Source: Streptomyces armeniacus (GTDB lineage: Bacteria; Actinomycetota; Actinomycetes; Streptomycetales; Streptomycetaceae). Taken from it: DNA of 64,000 nucleotides. Below the pieces are notes generated by a model. The model did not search any database and was not told the origin of the DNA. It was given only the letters and a program-made list of their open reading frames with translations. Shown piece by piece: positions 6,498-15,911 of the stretch (position 1 is its first letter; each line of letters starts with the position of its first letter). Made by a program: the position numbers and the translations under genes. Where the stretch lies: NCBI RefSeq assembly GCF_003355155.1, contig NZ_CP031320.1, positions 62,001-126,000 on the forward strand, written 5' to 3'.

Positions 6498-8207
6498 ATG
6501 CCCCCACGATCCCGTACCGCACGTCTGCTGACGGCAGGCGCGCTGGCCCTGGCGACCGCCGCACTGGCAGTCCCGGCGGGCGCCTCGCCGGGCGGCGACG
6601 GCGCCAAGTCAGACGCCAAGTCCGGCGCCAAGGCCGCCGATTCGCCACCCGCCAGCGATTACTTCTCCACCGTCAACATCGACAACCGCGCCAGCGTCGG
6701 CGCGCCCACCGTCGGCGACAACAAGAACCACGGTGACCTCTGGCCCAATTGCTGGTCTGACGATGACAACGTTTACACGGCCTACGGCGACGGACTCGGC
6801 TTCGACGCCTCTTACCATGACATCGGCGTCGCCAGGATTTCCGGCATGCCCGGCAACCTGACCGGCGAGCAGCTGGCCGAGGGCGACGCCGTCGGCAAGG
6901 TCTGGAACGACGGGCACACCCGCAAGCCCACCGGCATGGCCTGCGTCGACGGCGCGCTCTACCTCGCCGTCCAGGACCTGGCGTCCGACTTCAACTCCGC
7001 GCCCGCCGCGACGATCGCCAAGTCCACCGACAAGGGCAGGACCTGGACGTACGACAAGAACGCGCCGATGTTCGGCAACGGCGTCTTCTCGACCGTCATG
7101 TTCCTGGACTACGGCAAGGACTACGCCGAGGCCCCCGACGACTACGTCTACGCCTACGGCCTCGACCACAACTGGCGTGACTCGTTCAACGACCGCGTCC
7201 CGGACCCCGTGGACCTCTTCATGGCCCGCGTCCCCAAGGACTCCGTGCAGAACGAGGGCGCCTGGCAGTACGTCAGCGGCTACGACGGTTCGGGGCAGCC
7301 CACCTGGTCGGACAACATCGCCGACCGCAAGGCCGTCCTCCACGACGACCGGCACATCTACCAGGACGTGTTCACGGACGGCCGGGTGGAGAACACCACC
7401 GTCCTCGGCCAGGGCGGCATCGTCTACAACAAGGCGCTGAAGCGCTACATCTACACCTCGTGGACCGAGTACACCTTCGAGTTCTACGAGGCGCCCAACC
7501 CCTGGGGCCCCTGGAAGCACTTCAAGACGAAGGACTTCGGCGGCTACCCCTGGAACACCGCCGAGAAGCACGGCGGCTACGCCACGACCGTCCCGTCCAA
7601 GTACATCAGCGCGGACGGCAAGTCGATGTGGCTCCAGTCCAACGTGTGCCCGTGCGGCGGCGGCATCCCGCCGGACAACCAGTACGCGTACACCTTCTCC
7701 CTGCGCAAGATGAATCTGGAGCCGTACGCGGAGTCCGCCCCCGGCAACGGCCCCGACCCGGCCCGCAACCTGGCCCGCGAGCCCGGCACCAGCCCGGTCG
7801 AGCGCGCCACGCACTTCGGCCGCACCGGCTCGTACAACGACGGTGACAAGCAGGGCAGCGAGGACGACTGGAACGACGAGCGCAAGACGGCCAGCTGGTG
7901 GGGGTACGAGTGGCCGCGCTCGTACACGATGGACAAGGTCGCCTACACCACCGGCAAGATGTACGAGGACGGCGGCTGGTTCAACGACCTGCGGGTGCAG
8001 GTGCGCAAGAACCACGAGTGGGTGGACGTCACCGGCCTCCAGGTGACCCCGTCGTACCCTGCGGACGGCAGCGCCGGGCCCAACAAGACGTACGAGCTCA
8101 CCTTCGACGCCACCGACGGTGACGGCGTACGGGTGATCGGTGCGCCGGGCGGCAGCCGTACGTTCACCTCGATCGGCGAGCTGGAGGTGGCGTACGCGGG
8201 CGGCTGA
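6498..8207 (+). CDS. Secreted DUF4185 protein with C-terminal F5/8C-like domain
   Basis: A 569-residue exported protein. Residues 1-29 form a Sec signal peptide (arginines, hydrophobic stretch, AGA-S cleavage context), followed by a short Lys/Ala/Ser-rich linker. The body (about 55-400) matches DUF4185, a beta-propeller-like family related in fold to sialidases, with GDLWPNCWSDDDNVYTAYGD near its start. The last 130 residues (TASWWGYEWPRSYTMDKVAYTT onward) resemble a galactose-binding F5/8C module. The product probably binds or trims an extracellular glycan feeding the ABC importer downstream. The enzymatic reaction of DUF4185 proteins is not established. The start has GGAGG upstream. Confidence 0.8.
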   Translation: MPPRSRTARLLTAGALALATAALAVPAGASPGGDGAKSDAKSGAKAADSPPASDYFSTVNIDNRASVGAPTVGDNKNHGDLWPNCWSDDDNVYTAYGDGLGFDASYHDIGVARISGMPGNLTGEQLAEGDAVGKVWNDGHTRKPTGMACVDGALYLAVQDLASDFNSAPAATIAKSTDKGRTWTYDKNAPMFGNGVFSTVMFLDYGKDYAEAPDDYVYAYGLDHNWRDSFNDRVPDPVDLFMARVPKDSVQNEGAWQYVSGYDGSGQPTWSDNIADRKAVLHDDRHIYQDVFTDGRVENTTVLGQGGIVYNKALKRYIYTSWTEYTFEFYEAPNPWGPWKHFKTKDFGGYPWNTAEKHGGYATTVPSKYISADGKSMWLQSNVCPCGGGIPPDNQYAYTFSLRKMNLEPYAESAPGNGPDPARNLAREPGTSPVERATHFGRTGSYNDGDKQGSEDDWNDERKTASWWGYEWPRSYTMDKVAYTTGKMYEDGGWFNDLRVQVRKNHEWVDVTGLQVTPSYPADGSAGPNKTYELTFDATDGDGVRVIGAPGGSRTFTSIGELEVAYAGG

Positions 8208-8296
8208 GGGCCGCTGAGGACCCGCTGACCGTGCGGGCGGCTCCGGGGCGGCACGTGCCCGTTCCGGAGCCGTTCGACTCCGCCGTGACCAGCCCA

Positions 8297-8325
8297 TTGA
8301 CGCTGGGGTAACGCCAGGCTAGAAC
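8297..8325 (+). promoter_or_regulatory. Promoter of the sugar ABC operon
   Basis: TTGACG (8297-8302), a 17-base spacer and TAGAAC (8320-8325) lie just before the ATG at 8332. The expected transcription start falls within a base or two of the start codon, so the first binding-protein mRNA is probably leaderless; no ribosome binding site is visible. Confidence 0.65.
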
Positions 8326-8331
8326 TCCGCC

Positions 8332-9330
8332 ATGGTGCAACGGCGTACAGCGCGAACAGCGGCAGTCCTGGTGACCGCGGTGCTCCTTGCCGCCGGATGC
8401 AGCAGCACCGGCGGCAAGGAGGCCGAGGAGAAGGACTCGGAGGCCGGCGGGGGCAAGGGTGTGAACACCCCGCGGATGGACATCGCGATGGTGTCGCACT
8501 CCGGTGAGGGCGACACGTTCTGGGACATCGTCCAGAGCGGCGCCAAGCAGGCGGCGGCCAAGGACAACGTCGCCTTCGACTACTCCCACGACAAGGCCGG
8601 GCCGCAGCAGGCCCAGCTGGTGCAGACCGCCATCGACAAGAAGGTCGACGGGCTGATCGTCACGCTCGCCAAGCCGGACGCGGTGGGTCCGGTCGTCGAG
8701 AAGGCCGTCAAGGCGGGCATTCCGGTCGTCACCATCAACTCCGGTGGCGAGCACTCCGCGAAGCTCGGCGCCCTCTCCCACATCGGCCAGGACGAGACGA
8801 TCGCCGGCGAGGCCGTGGGTGAGGAGCTCAACAAGCGCGGCCACAAGAAGGCGCTCTGCATTATCCACGAGCAGGGCAACGTCTCGCTCAACGAACGCTG
8901 CGAGGGCGTCGCCCGCACCTTCGACGGCAAGGTCGACAACCTCAACGTCGACGGCACGAACATGCCCGACGTCCAGTCCTCCGTCACCGCGAAGCTCCAG
9001 GCCGACGACGCCATCGACACGATCGTCGCGCTCGGCGCCCCGTTCGCCGCCACCGCCGCCAAGGCCACCGAGGAGACCGGCACCAAGGCCGAGATCAACA
9101 CCTTCGACCTGAACGCCAAGGTGGTCGCCGGACTCGACGACGGGTCGATCGGCTTCGCCGTCGACCAGCAGCCGTACCTCCAGGGCTACGAGGCGGTCGA
9201 CGCGCTGTGGCTGCACGCGTACAACGCCAACGAGCTCGGTGGCGGCAAGCCCGTACTCACCGGCCCGGCCATCGTGACGGAGAAGGACGTGCCGCGGCTG
9301 GAGAAGTACACCAAGCGTGGGACCCGGTGA
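8332..9330 (+). CDS. Sugar ABC transporter substrate-binding lipoprotein (first of two)
   Basis: A 332-residue Peripla_BP_4-type binding protein related to ribose- and xylose-binding proteins. The lipobox LAAGC places the lipid-modified cysteine at residue 23. The mature protein starts the binding fold at MDIAMVSHSGEGDTFWDIVQ and includes KVDGLIVTLAKPDA and VDQQPYLQGYEAVD, the hinge and rim segments typical of the family. A highly similar second binding protein follows 97 bases downstream, and one permease and one ATPase follow that. The sugar is not identifiable from the sequence. Confidence 0.9.
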   Translation: MVQRRTARTAAVLVTAVLLAAGCSSTGGKEAEEKDSEAGGGKGVNTPRMDIAMVSHSGEGDTFWDIVQSGAKQAAAKDNVAFDYSHDKAGPQQAQLVQTAIDKKVDGLIVTLAKPDAVGPVVEKAVKAGIPVVTINSGGEHSAKLGALSHIGQDETIAGEAVGEELNKRGHKKALCIIHEQGNVSLNERCEGVARTFDGKVDNLNVDGTNMPDVQSSVTAKLQADDAIDTIVALGAPFAATAAKATEETGTKAEINTFDLNAKVVAGLDDGSIGFAVDQQPYLQGYEAVDALWLHAYNANELGGGKPVLTGPAIVTEKDVPRLEKYTKRGTR

Positions 9331-9427
9331 GGGGCCGCCGGTCGGCGGTGACCGATACTGTTCCGCAGTTCCGCAGCGATCATGAGGACGACCTGCGGCG
9401 AACACCCCGTCGAGAGGTCAGCACACC

Positions 9428-10462
9428 GTGTTCACGGAGCAGCAGGCACGCCGCCGTCCCCGCCGCCGGTCGCGGATGCTCGGAGCAGCGGTCGTGGCGG
9501 GGGTGACCGCCGCCGCCCTGGCGGGGTGCAGCAGTACGGGAGGCAAGCGTGCCGAGGAGCGGCGCGCGGCCGACGCCGGGGGCGAGTCCGCGGTGGACAC
9601 CCCGCGCTGGAAGGTCGCGATGGTCACCCACTCGGGAGACGGCGACACGTACTGGGACATCGTGCAGAGCGGCGCCAAGCAGGCGGCCGTGAAGGACAAC
9701 ATCGAGTTCCTCTACGCGCACGACAAGGAGGCCGGGCGGCAGGCGCAGCTCGTCCAGTCGATGATCGACAAGAAGGTCGACGGGCTGGTCGTCACCCTCG
9801 CCAAACCGGACGCCATGAAGTCCGTGGTACAGAAGGCCGTCAAGGCGGGCATTCCGGTCATCACGATCAACTCCGGCCAGGAGCAGTCCAAGCAGTTCGG
9901 CGCCCTCACCCACATCGGCCAGGACGAGACGGTCGCGGGCGAGGCGGTCGGCGACGAGCTGAACAAGCGCGGTGGGAAGAACGCCCTCTGCGTCCTGCAC
10001 GAGCAGGGCAACGTCGGCCACGAACAGCGCTGCGACGGCGTCGAGAAGACGTTCAAGGGCAAGCTGAAGAAGCTCTACGTGGACGGCACGAACATGCCCG
10101 ACGTGCAGTCCTCCGTGACCGCCAAGCTCCAGTCGGACGACGCCGTCGACACGGTCGTCACCCTCGGCGCCCCGTTCGCCGCCACCGCGGTCAAGGCGGC
10201 CGACGAGGCGGGCAGCGACGCCCGTACGGTCACCTTCGACCTCAACGCCAAGGTGGTGGACGGGCTGGAGGACGGCTCGGTCGGCTTCGCGGTCGACCAG
10301 CAGCCGTACCTCCAGGGCTACGAGGCCATCGACCTGATGTGGCTGTACCGCTACAACGCCGACATGCTCGGCGGCGGCAAGCCCGTCCTCACCGGCCCGC
10401 AGATCCTCACCAAGAAGGACGCACCCGAACTGGCCGACTACACGGAACGGGGGACGCGATGA
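9428..10462 (+). CDS. Sugar ABC transporter substrate-binding lipoprotein (second of two)
   Basis: A 344-residue tandem paralogue of the preceding binding protein, sharing long identical segments such as NMPDVQSSVTAKLQ, VDQQPYLQGYEA and GGGKPVLTGP. The lipobox LAGC puts the lipidated cysteine at residue 34, after an unusually arginine-rich n-region (RRRPRRRSR) that could suggest Tat export, although no clean twin-arginine motif is seen. The start is GTG. Its stop overlaps the permease start as ATGA, so this copy is the one translationally coupled to the transporter core. The duplication suggests two related ligands or dosage. Confidence 0.9.
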   Translation: MFTEQQARRRPRRRSRMLGAAVVAGVTAAALAGCSSTGGKRAEERRAADAGGESAVDTPRWKVAMVTHSGDGDTYWDIVQSGAKQAAVKDNIEFLYAHDKEAGRQAQLVQSMIDKKVDGLVVTLAKPDAMKSVVQKAVKAGIPVITINSGQEQSKQFGALTHIGQDETVAGEAVGDELNKRGGKNALCVLHEQGNVGHEQRCDGVEKTFKGKLKKLYVDGTNMPDVQSSVTAKLQSDDAVDTVVTLGAPFAATAVKAADEAGSDARTVTFDLNAKVVDGLEDGSVGFAVDQQPYLQGYEAIDLMWLYRYNADMLGGGKPVLTGPQILTKKDAPELADYTERGTR

Positions 10463-11511
10463 CCACCACGCCCACGGCCAAGGCGACGGCCGAGGCACCG
10501 GACGAGCGGCTGGTGCACCGGTCGCTCGTACGCAGCGCGATGAGCCGCCCCGAACTGGGTGCGGTGGTCGGCGCCGTCGCCGTCTTCATCTTCTTCTCGG
10601 TCATCGCCGACAGCTTCCTGGAGACGGCCAGCCTCTCCACGGTGCTGTACGCCTCGTCCACCATCGGGATCATGGCGGTGCCGGTGGCGCTGCTGATGAT
10701 CGGCGGCGAGTTCGACCTGTCGACGGGCGTCATGGTGACCAGCTCGGCGCTGGTCTCCTCGATGTTCAGCTACCAGATGACGGCCAACGTCTGGGTCGGC
10801 ATCGGCGTCTCGCTGCTCGTCACCCTCGCCATCGGCTGCTTCAACGGCCTGATGCTGACCCGTACGAAGCTGCCCAGCTTCATCATCACGCTCGGCACCT
10901 TCCTGATGCTCACCGGCCTCAACCTCGGGCTGACGAAGCAGATCAGCGGCACCGTCTCGACCAAGAGCATCAGCGACATGGAGGGCTTCCCCGCCGCGCA
11001 GAAGGTCTTCGCGTCCCAGCTGACGCTGTTCGATGTCGAGTTCCAGGTCACCATCCTGTGGTGGCTCGGCCTGGTCGCGGTCGCCACCTGGATACTGCTC
11101 CGCACCCGCGCCGGGAACTGGATCTTCGCGGTGGGCGGCGGCTCCGACGCGGCCCGCGCGGTCGGCGTCCCCGTCGCCCGTACGAAGATCGGCCTCTACA
11201 TGGGCGTCGCGCTGGCCGCCTGGATCTCGGGCCAGCACCTGCTGTTCAACTACGACGTCGTGCAGTCCGGTGAGGGCGTGGGCAACGAGCTGATCTACAT
11301 CGCCGCCGCCGTCATCGGCGGCTGCCTGCTCACCGGTGGCTACGGCTCCGCGGTCGGCGCGGCGGTCGGCGCGTTCATCTTCGGCATGACGAGCAAGGGC
11401 ATCGTGTACGCGCAGTGGGACCCGGACTGGTTCAAGTTCTTCCTGGGGGCGATGCTGCTGCTCGCCACCCTGCTGAACGCGTGGATTCGCAAGCGGGCGG
11501 AGGCGAGCTGA
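10459..11511 (+). CDS. Sugar ABC transporter permease (RbsC-like)
   Basis: A 350-residue membrane protein of the BPD_transp_2 family, with about ten hydrophobic segments and the family motifs [19 protein letters not shown] and [19 protein letters not shown]. The [22 protein letters not shown] segment is the permease loop that contacts the ATPase. It starts inside the stop codon of the second binding protein and its own stop overlaps the ATPase start by one base (TGATG), so it belongs to one tightly coupled operon. It forms the homodimeric transmembrane channel of the importer. Confidence 0.92.
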   Translation: MTTTPTAKATAEAPDERLVHRSLVRSAMSRPELGAVVGAVAVFIFFSVIADSFLETASLSTVLYASSTIGIMAVPVALLMIGGEFDLSTGVMVTSSALVSSMFSYQMTANVWVGIGVSLLVTLAIGCFNGLMLTRTKLPSFIITLGTFLMLTGLNLGLTKQISGTVSTKSISDMEGFPAAQKVFASQLTLFDVEFQVTILWWLGLVAVATWILLRTRAGNWIFAVGGGSDAARAVGVPVARTKIGLYMGVALAAWISGQHLLFNYDVVQSGEGVGNELIYIAAAVIGGCLLTGGYGSAVGAAVGAFIFGMTSKGIVYAQWDPDWFKFFLGAMLLLATLLNAWIRKRAEAS

Positions 11512-12314
11512 TGAGCGCCCTGATCGAGCTGACGGACGTCAGCAAGCACTACGGCCACATCAAGGCCCTCGACGGGGTCTCCCTGGAGGTGCACGCGGGC
11601 GAGATCACCTGCGTACTCGGCGACAACGGCGCGGGCAAATCCACCCTCATCAAGATCATCGCGGGGCTGCACCAGCACGACGCGGGCGGCTTCGCCGTGG
11701 AGGGCGACGAGACCCGGCTCGGCTCCCCGCGCGAGGCGCTGGACCGGGGCATCGCCACCGTGTACCAGGACCTCGCGGTGGTCCCGCTGATGCCGGTCTG
11801 GCGGAACTTCTTCCTCGGCTCGGAGCCCACCGTGGGCCGGGGCCCGTTCGCCCGGCTCGACGTGGAGCGCATGCGCCGTACGACCCACGCGGCGCTCCTG
11901 CGCATGGGCATCGACCTGCGCGACGTCGACCAGCCGATCGGCACCCTGTCGGGCGGCGAACGGCAGTGCGTGGCCATCGCCCGCGCCGTCCACTTCGGCG
12001 CGAAGGTGCTGGTGCTGGACGAGCCGACGGCGGCGCTCGGCGTGAAGCAGTCGGGCGTGGTGCTGAAGTACGTGGCGAACGCGCGCGACCAGGGCCTCGG
12101 CGTGGTCCTGATCACCCACAACCCGCACCACGCGTATCTGGTGGGGGACCGCTTCGTACTGCTGAAGCGCGGGATGATGGCGGGCAGCCACGCCCGCCAG
12201 GACATCGACCTGGACGAGCTCACCCGCCAGATGGCGGGCGGCAGCGAACTGGAGCAGCTCAGCCACGAGCTGGAACGTACGAACGGTTCGGACGCCGCGG
12301 ACGGCACGGACTGA
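11511..12314 (+). CDS. Sugar ABC transporter ATP-binding protein
   Basis: A 267-residue single nucleotide-binding domain. Walker A is GDNGAGKST (37-45), the Q loop is YQDLAVVP, the signature is LSGGERQ, Walker B is KVLVLDEPT and the H-loop is ITHNPHHA. RbsA-type ATPases usually have two fused domains; this one has a single complete domain and probably works as a homodimer, as in other actinomycete versions of this importer. It is the last gene of the transporter operon and is followed by a strong hairpin terminator. Confidence 0.92.
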   Translation: MSALIELTDVSKHYGHIKALDGVSLEVHAGEITCVLGDNGAGKSTLIKIIAGLHQHDAGGFAVEGDETRLGSPREALDRGIATVYQDLAVVPLMPVWRNFFLGSEPTVGRGPFARLDVERMRRTTHAALLRMGIDLRDVDQPIGTLSGGERQCVAIARAVHFGAKVLVLDEPTAALGVKQSGVVLKYVANARDQGLGVVLITHNPHHAYLVGDRFVLLKRGMMAGSHARQDIDLDELTRQMAGGSELEQLSHELERTNGSDAADGTD

Positions 12315-12347
12315 CGGTTTCGTCGGGCCGGAGGCGGCCTCCGGCGG

Positions 12348-12386
12348 GTCCTCAATCGCCGGACGGGCTGGAAAATCCAGCCCGTC
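12348..12386. terminator. Terminator hairpin built on a dispersed intergenic repeat
   Basis: GACGGGCTGG (12362-12371), a five-base loop and CCAGCCCGTC (12377-12386) form a perfect 10-bp stem 48 bases after the ATPase stop. The left arm belongs to a copy of the dispersed repeat GTCCTCAATCGCCGGACGGG (from 12348) that recurs near 22.8 and 38.5 kb. The symmetry would allow termination on either strand. Confidence 0.8.
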
Positions 12387-12579
12387 GCGGCACACCCGTG
12401 CGTCGGGGTGCAGGCAGGCGGTCCGGGCAAGGCCCTAAGCCACACGTGGCACAATCAGCACGCGGGCTCTCATGCCACTCCGACCGACGAACCAGATCAC
12501 GCAGAGACGAGACGACCGTGCGCGCACCCACCCGCTGCCGCCAGCGCATCCGCTCCGCCTTCAGCGCAGGTGTCACAGC

Positions 12580-13725
12580 GTGAGCACGTACCGCGACCGT
12601 GCGTACCGCCGGAACGCCCCCAGCGCGAGCGTGCTGCGGACCGTGAGCACGCGCGAGCGGCGCTCGCATCTGTCCGCGCCGCGCGTGCCCACCGTCGGCA
12701 TCGACATCGGCGGTACGAAAGTGATGGCCGGTGTCGTGGACGCCGACGGGCACATCCTGGAGCGGGTCCGTGCCGAGACGCCGGACAAGTCCAAGAGCCC
12801 CAAGGTCGTCGAGGACACCATCGCCGAGCTGGTGCTCGACCTGTCCGACCGGCACGACGTGCACGCCGTCGGCATCGGCGCCGCGGGCTGGGTGGACGCG
12901 GACCGGTCCCGCGTGCTGTTCGCCCCGCATCTCGCGTGGCGCGACGAGCCGCTGAAGGACGCGCTCACCGCGCGCCTCGCGGTGCCGGTCATGGTCGACA
13001 ACGACGCCAACACCGCCGCCTGGGGCGAGTGGCGCTTCGGGGCCGGCCGGGGCGAGGACCACCTCGTGATGATCACCCTGGGCACGGGCATCGGCGGCGC
13101 CATACTGGAGGACGGCCGGGTCAAGCGCGGCAAGTACGGTGTCGCGGGCGAGTTCGGGCACATGCAGGTGGTGCCGGGCGGGCACCGCTGCCCGTGCGGC
13201 AACCGCGGCTGCTGGGAGCAGTACAGCTCCGGCAACGCGCTCGTCCGCGAGGCCCGCGAGCTGGCCGTCGCGGAGTCACCGGTGGCGTACGGCATCATCG
13301 CCCGCACCGGCGGCCAGCCCGGGGACATCACCGGGCCGATGATCACGGAGCTGGCCCGGCAGGGCGACGCGATGTGCGTCGAGCTCCTCCAGGACATCGG
13401 CCAGTGGCTCGGCATCGGCATCGCCAACCTCGCCGCCGCCCTCGACCCGTCCTGCTTCGTCATCGGCGGCGGCGTCAGCGCGGCCGACGAACTCCTCATC
13501 GATCCCGCGCGCGACGCGTTCCGCCGGCATCTCACCGGCCGCGGCTACCGCCCCGAGGCCCGTATCGCCAAGGCGCAGCTCGGCCCCGAGGCGGGCATGG
13601 TCGGCGCGGCCGATCTGGCCCGGCTGGTCGCCCGCCGCTTCCGGCGCGCGAACCGGAGACGGCTGGAGCGGTACGAGCGGTACGAGCGCGCCGCCGACAA
13701 CTTCCGCCGGGCGGTGGGCCAGTGA
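12580..13725 (+). CDS. ROK family sugar kinase (glucokinase-like)
   Basis: A 381-residue ROK protein without the N-terminal winged helix of ROK repressors, so an enzyme rather than a regulator. The ATP loop is VGIDIGGTKVMAG, the catalytic aspartate lies in VDNDANTAAWGE, and the zinc-binding signature is complete (GEFGHM, then HRCPCGNRGCWEQYSSG). The first 35 residues are basic and not part of the core, and the C terminus is arginine-rich. The GTG start at 12580 is the best candidate, although a later start would leave the core intact. Placed after a sugar importer, it probably phosphorylates the incoming sugar at C6. Confidence 0.87.
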   Translation: MSTYRDRAYRRNAPSASVLRTVSTRERRSHLSAPRVPTVGIDIGGTKVMAGVVDADGHILERVRAETPDKSKSPKVVEDTIAELVLDLSDRHDVHAVGIGAAGWVDADRSRVLFAPHLAWRDEPLKDALTARLAVPVMVDNDANTAAWGEWRFGAGRGEDHLVMITLGTGIGGAILEDGRVKRGKYGVAGEFGHMQVVPGGHRCPCGNRGCWEQYSSGNALVREARELAVAESPVAYGIIARTGGQPGDITGPMITELARQGDAMCVELLQDIGQWLGIGIANLAAALDPSCFVIGGGVSAADELLIDPARDAFRRHLTGRGYRPEARIAKAQLGPEAGMVGAADLARLVARRFRRANRRRLERYERYERAADNFRRAVGQ

Positions 13726-14540
13726 GCACCTCTTCCAGCACCCACACCGGACCCGGCGGTCGCCGGTACGACCGCGAGTCCGCCGACGAGCAGCTCGCGG
13801 ACCGCGAGCGCGCGGACCACGAGCGCGCCGATCACGAGCACGAGGAACACGAGCGCGCCGACCAGGACGCCACGGGCGACCGCGCCCCCGGTGCGGCGGA
13901 GGAGCCGATGGACCCGCCGACGCCGGACGAAACCCCCGACGAGACCCCCGGCGAGACGCCGGACCAGACGCCCGACCCGGCGGCCGACGGAACGCCCGGC
14001 CGCGACTCCCCGCAGTGGCTGCGGCGTCGGCTGATCACGCTGCTCGTGGTCGTGCTGCTGATCGCGATTCCCGCCGGCTATCTGGTGATGTCCGCGTTCG
14101 TGAGCCGTGACAGCGGCCGGGTGAAGGCCCGCGAGGCCACCCTCACCGGCCTGGACTGGCACTGGCCGAGCCGCGTGCAGCAGCGCATCTACGACGTGGA
14201 CATCCCGAACGGCGCCAGTCACGTCGCGTTCTACGAGCAGAACTCGTGGAAGGTCAGCTCCCTGCACGCGCAGTTCCACATCGGCAACCAGGGCCTGGAG
14301 TCGTTCCTCAAGTCGGTCGGCACCTCGCGCTCCGAGCTGAAGCGGGGCTGGACGCACGGGGTCGCCAAGGAGCAGGCGGACAAGGTCGGCTGGAACTTCC
14401 AGACCCCCGGGCACCGCTACTGGAGCCTTGTCCACCAGCGCTCCAAGGGCACGCCCGAGCTGGAGATCACGGTGGACACCGCGTCCCCGAAGTGGCCGCG
14501 CGTGTACGTCGTCTCGACCGTGAAGTTCCGCGGCCCGTAA
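13722..14540 (+). CDS. Single-pass membrane protein with acidic repetitive N terminus
   Basis: A 272-residue protein coupled to the ROK kinase by a 4-bp GTGA overlap. Residues 1-95 are hydrophilic and repetitive: first runs of D-R-E-R-A-D-H-E type, then P-D-E-T-P repeats. A single hydrophobic helix follows at about 105-125 (RLITLLVVVLLIAIPAGYLV). The remaining 145 residues form an exported domain with many aromatic residues that I do not recognise. The topology predicts a cytoplasmic, probably disordered tail and an extracytoplasmic domain. Coupling to a sugar kinase is unexpected and no function can be assigned. Confidence 0.8.
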   Translation: MSTSSSTHTGPGGRRYDRESADEQLADRERADHERADHEHEEHERADQDATGDRAPGAAEEPMDPPTPDETPDETPGETPDQTPDPAADGTPGRDSPQWLRRRLITLLVVVLLIAIPAGYLVMSAFVSRDSGRVKAREATLTGLDWHWPSRVQQRIYDVDIPNGASHVAFYEQNSWKVSSLHAQFHIGNQGLESFLKSVGTSRSELKRGWTHGVAKEQADKVGWNFQTPGHRYWSLVHQRSKGTPELEITVDTASPKWPRVYVVSTVKFRGP

Positions 14541-14616
14541 CCGGCCGCCCGCTCCCGGAACCGTAATTTCCGGACCCGTGAAGCGGACCGGCCGTATCCC
14601 TCGATAGCGTGAACGG

Positions 14617-15876
14617 GTGAGCGAGACGAAGACCCTCCAGCACCGGACCGACGGCCCGGACGACGCCCCGCTGCTCGTCCTGGGCCCCGCGCTGGGCGCC
14701 ACCTGGCACATGTGGGACCGGCAGATCCCCGAGCTGACCCGGCACTGGCGCGTCCTGCGCTTCGATCTGCCCGGCCACGGCGGCGCCCCCGCGCACGCCG
14801 CCTCCGCCGCGGCCGACTACGCGCAGCGGCTGCTCGCCACCGTGGACGCGCTCGGCGTGGACCGGTTCGGCTACGCCGGCTGCTCCCTCGGCGGCGCGAT
14901 CGGCGCCCAGCTCGCGCTGGACCACCCGCAGCGCGTCTCGTCGCTGGCGCTGGTGTCCTGCTCGGCCCGGCACGGTACGCCCGACGCGTGGCGGCAGCGG
15001 GGCGTCGTCGTCCGCACCAACGGGCTGGAGCCCATCGCCGCCTCCACCCCCGAACGCTGGTTCACGTCCGCCTTCGCGGCCGCCCAGCCCGCGATCGTGG
15101 AGTGGGCCGTGCAGATGGTCCGTACGACCGACCCGGGCTGCTACATCGCGGCCTGCGAGACGCTGGCCGCGTTCGACATACGCACGGAGCTGTCCCGGAT
15201 CGGCGTACCCGCGCTGGTCGTGGCCGGCGCCGAGGACGAGGCCACGCCGCCCGCCGACGCGCGGGCCCTGGTCGCCGGCATACCGGACGCCCGGCTCGCG
15301 ATCGTCCCGGGCGCCTCGCACCTGGTGCCCGTGGAGCAGCCCGGAGCCGTCACCGAGCTGCTGATCCGCCATCTGACCACCACCTGGCAGCAGTCCGCCG
15401 CCGGCCCGCCCGCCCCGGCTCCCGTGATCGCCCCCGAGCCGCAGCAGGCGTCGGCCGTGGCCGAACTGGAGGCGGCGGAGGCGCCCGCCGTACGGGCCGA
15501 CCCGTACGAAGCGGGCATGAAGGTGCGCCGCGAGGTGCTGGGCGACGCCCACGTGGACCGGGCCGCCGAGAACGCCGACGACTTCACGCAGGACTTCCAG
15601 GACTTCGTCACCCGCTACGCCTGGGGCGAGATCTGGAACCGGCCCGGCATCGACCGCCGTACGCGCTCCGTCGCCACGCTCACCGCGCTGACCGCCCGCG
15701 GCCACTTCGACGAGCTGGCCTTCCACACCCGCGCGGCGCTCCGCAACGGCCTCACCCCGGCGGAGATCAAGGAGATCCTGCTGCACACCGGCGTCTACTG
15801 CGGAGTACCGGCCGCCAACACGGCCTTCTCCGTCGCCCAGCGGGTGATACAGGAGGAGACGGCGCCGGAGGCGTAA
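14617..15876 (+). CDS. pcaL: 3-oxoadipate enol-lactonase / 4-carboxymuconolactone decarboxylase fusion
   Basis: A 419-residue two-domain enzyme. Residues 1-260 are an alpha/beta hydrolase with nucleophile S90 in GCSLGG, an acid in the AEDEATPP segment and histidine in GASHLVP, matching 3-oxoadipate enol-lactonase (PcaD). An Ala/Pro linker leads to a carboxymuconolactone decarboxylase domain (about 305-410) with WNRPGIDRRTRSVATLTAL and LLHTGVYCGVPAAN. The fusion is the PcaL form known from actinomycetes and performs two consecutive steps of the protocatechuate branch of the beta-ketoadipate pathway. No other pca gene lies nearby. TAGCGT seven bases before the GTG suggests a leaderless message. 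Confidence 0.9.
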   Translation: MSETKTLQHRTDGPDDAPLLVLGPALGATWHMWDRQIPELTRHWRVLRFDLPGHGGAPAHAASAAADYAQRLLATVDALGVDRFGYAGCSLGGAIGAQLALDHPQRVSSLALVSCSARHGTPDAWRQRGVVVRTNGLEPIAASTPERWFTSAFAAAQPAIVEWAVQMVRTTDPGCYIAACETLAAFDIRTELSRIGVPALVVAGAEDEATPPADARALVAGIPDARLAIVPGASHLVPVEQPGAVTELLIRHLTTTWQQSAAGPPAPAPVIAPEPQQASAVAELEAAEAPAVRADPYEAGMKVRREVLGDAHVDRAAENADDFTQDFQDFVTRYAWGEIWNRPGIDRRTRSVATLTALTARGHFDELAFHTRAALRNGLTPAEIKEILLHTGVYCGVPAANTAFSVAQRVIQEETAPEA

Positions 15877-15911
15877 CGTCCCGGCGCGTGGCGCGTAGCA
15901 CAATGGCGGCC

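Noticed and set aside
14617..15876. A protocatechuate degradation cluster around pcaL
   Set aside because: No pcaG, pcaH, pcaB, pcaI, pcaJ or pcaF is present on either side; only the fusion gene is here.
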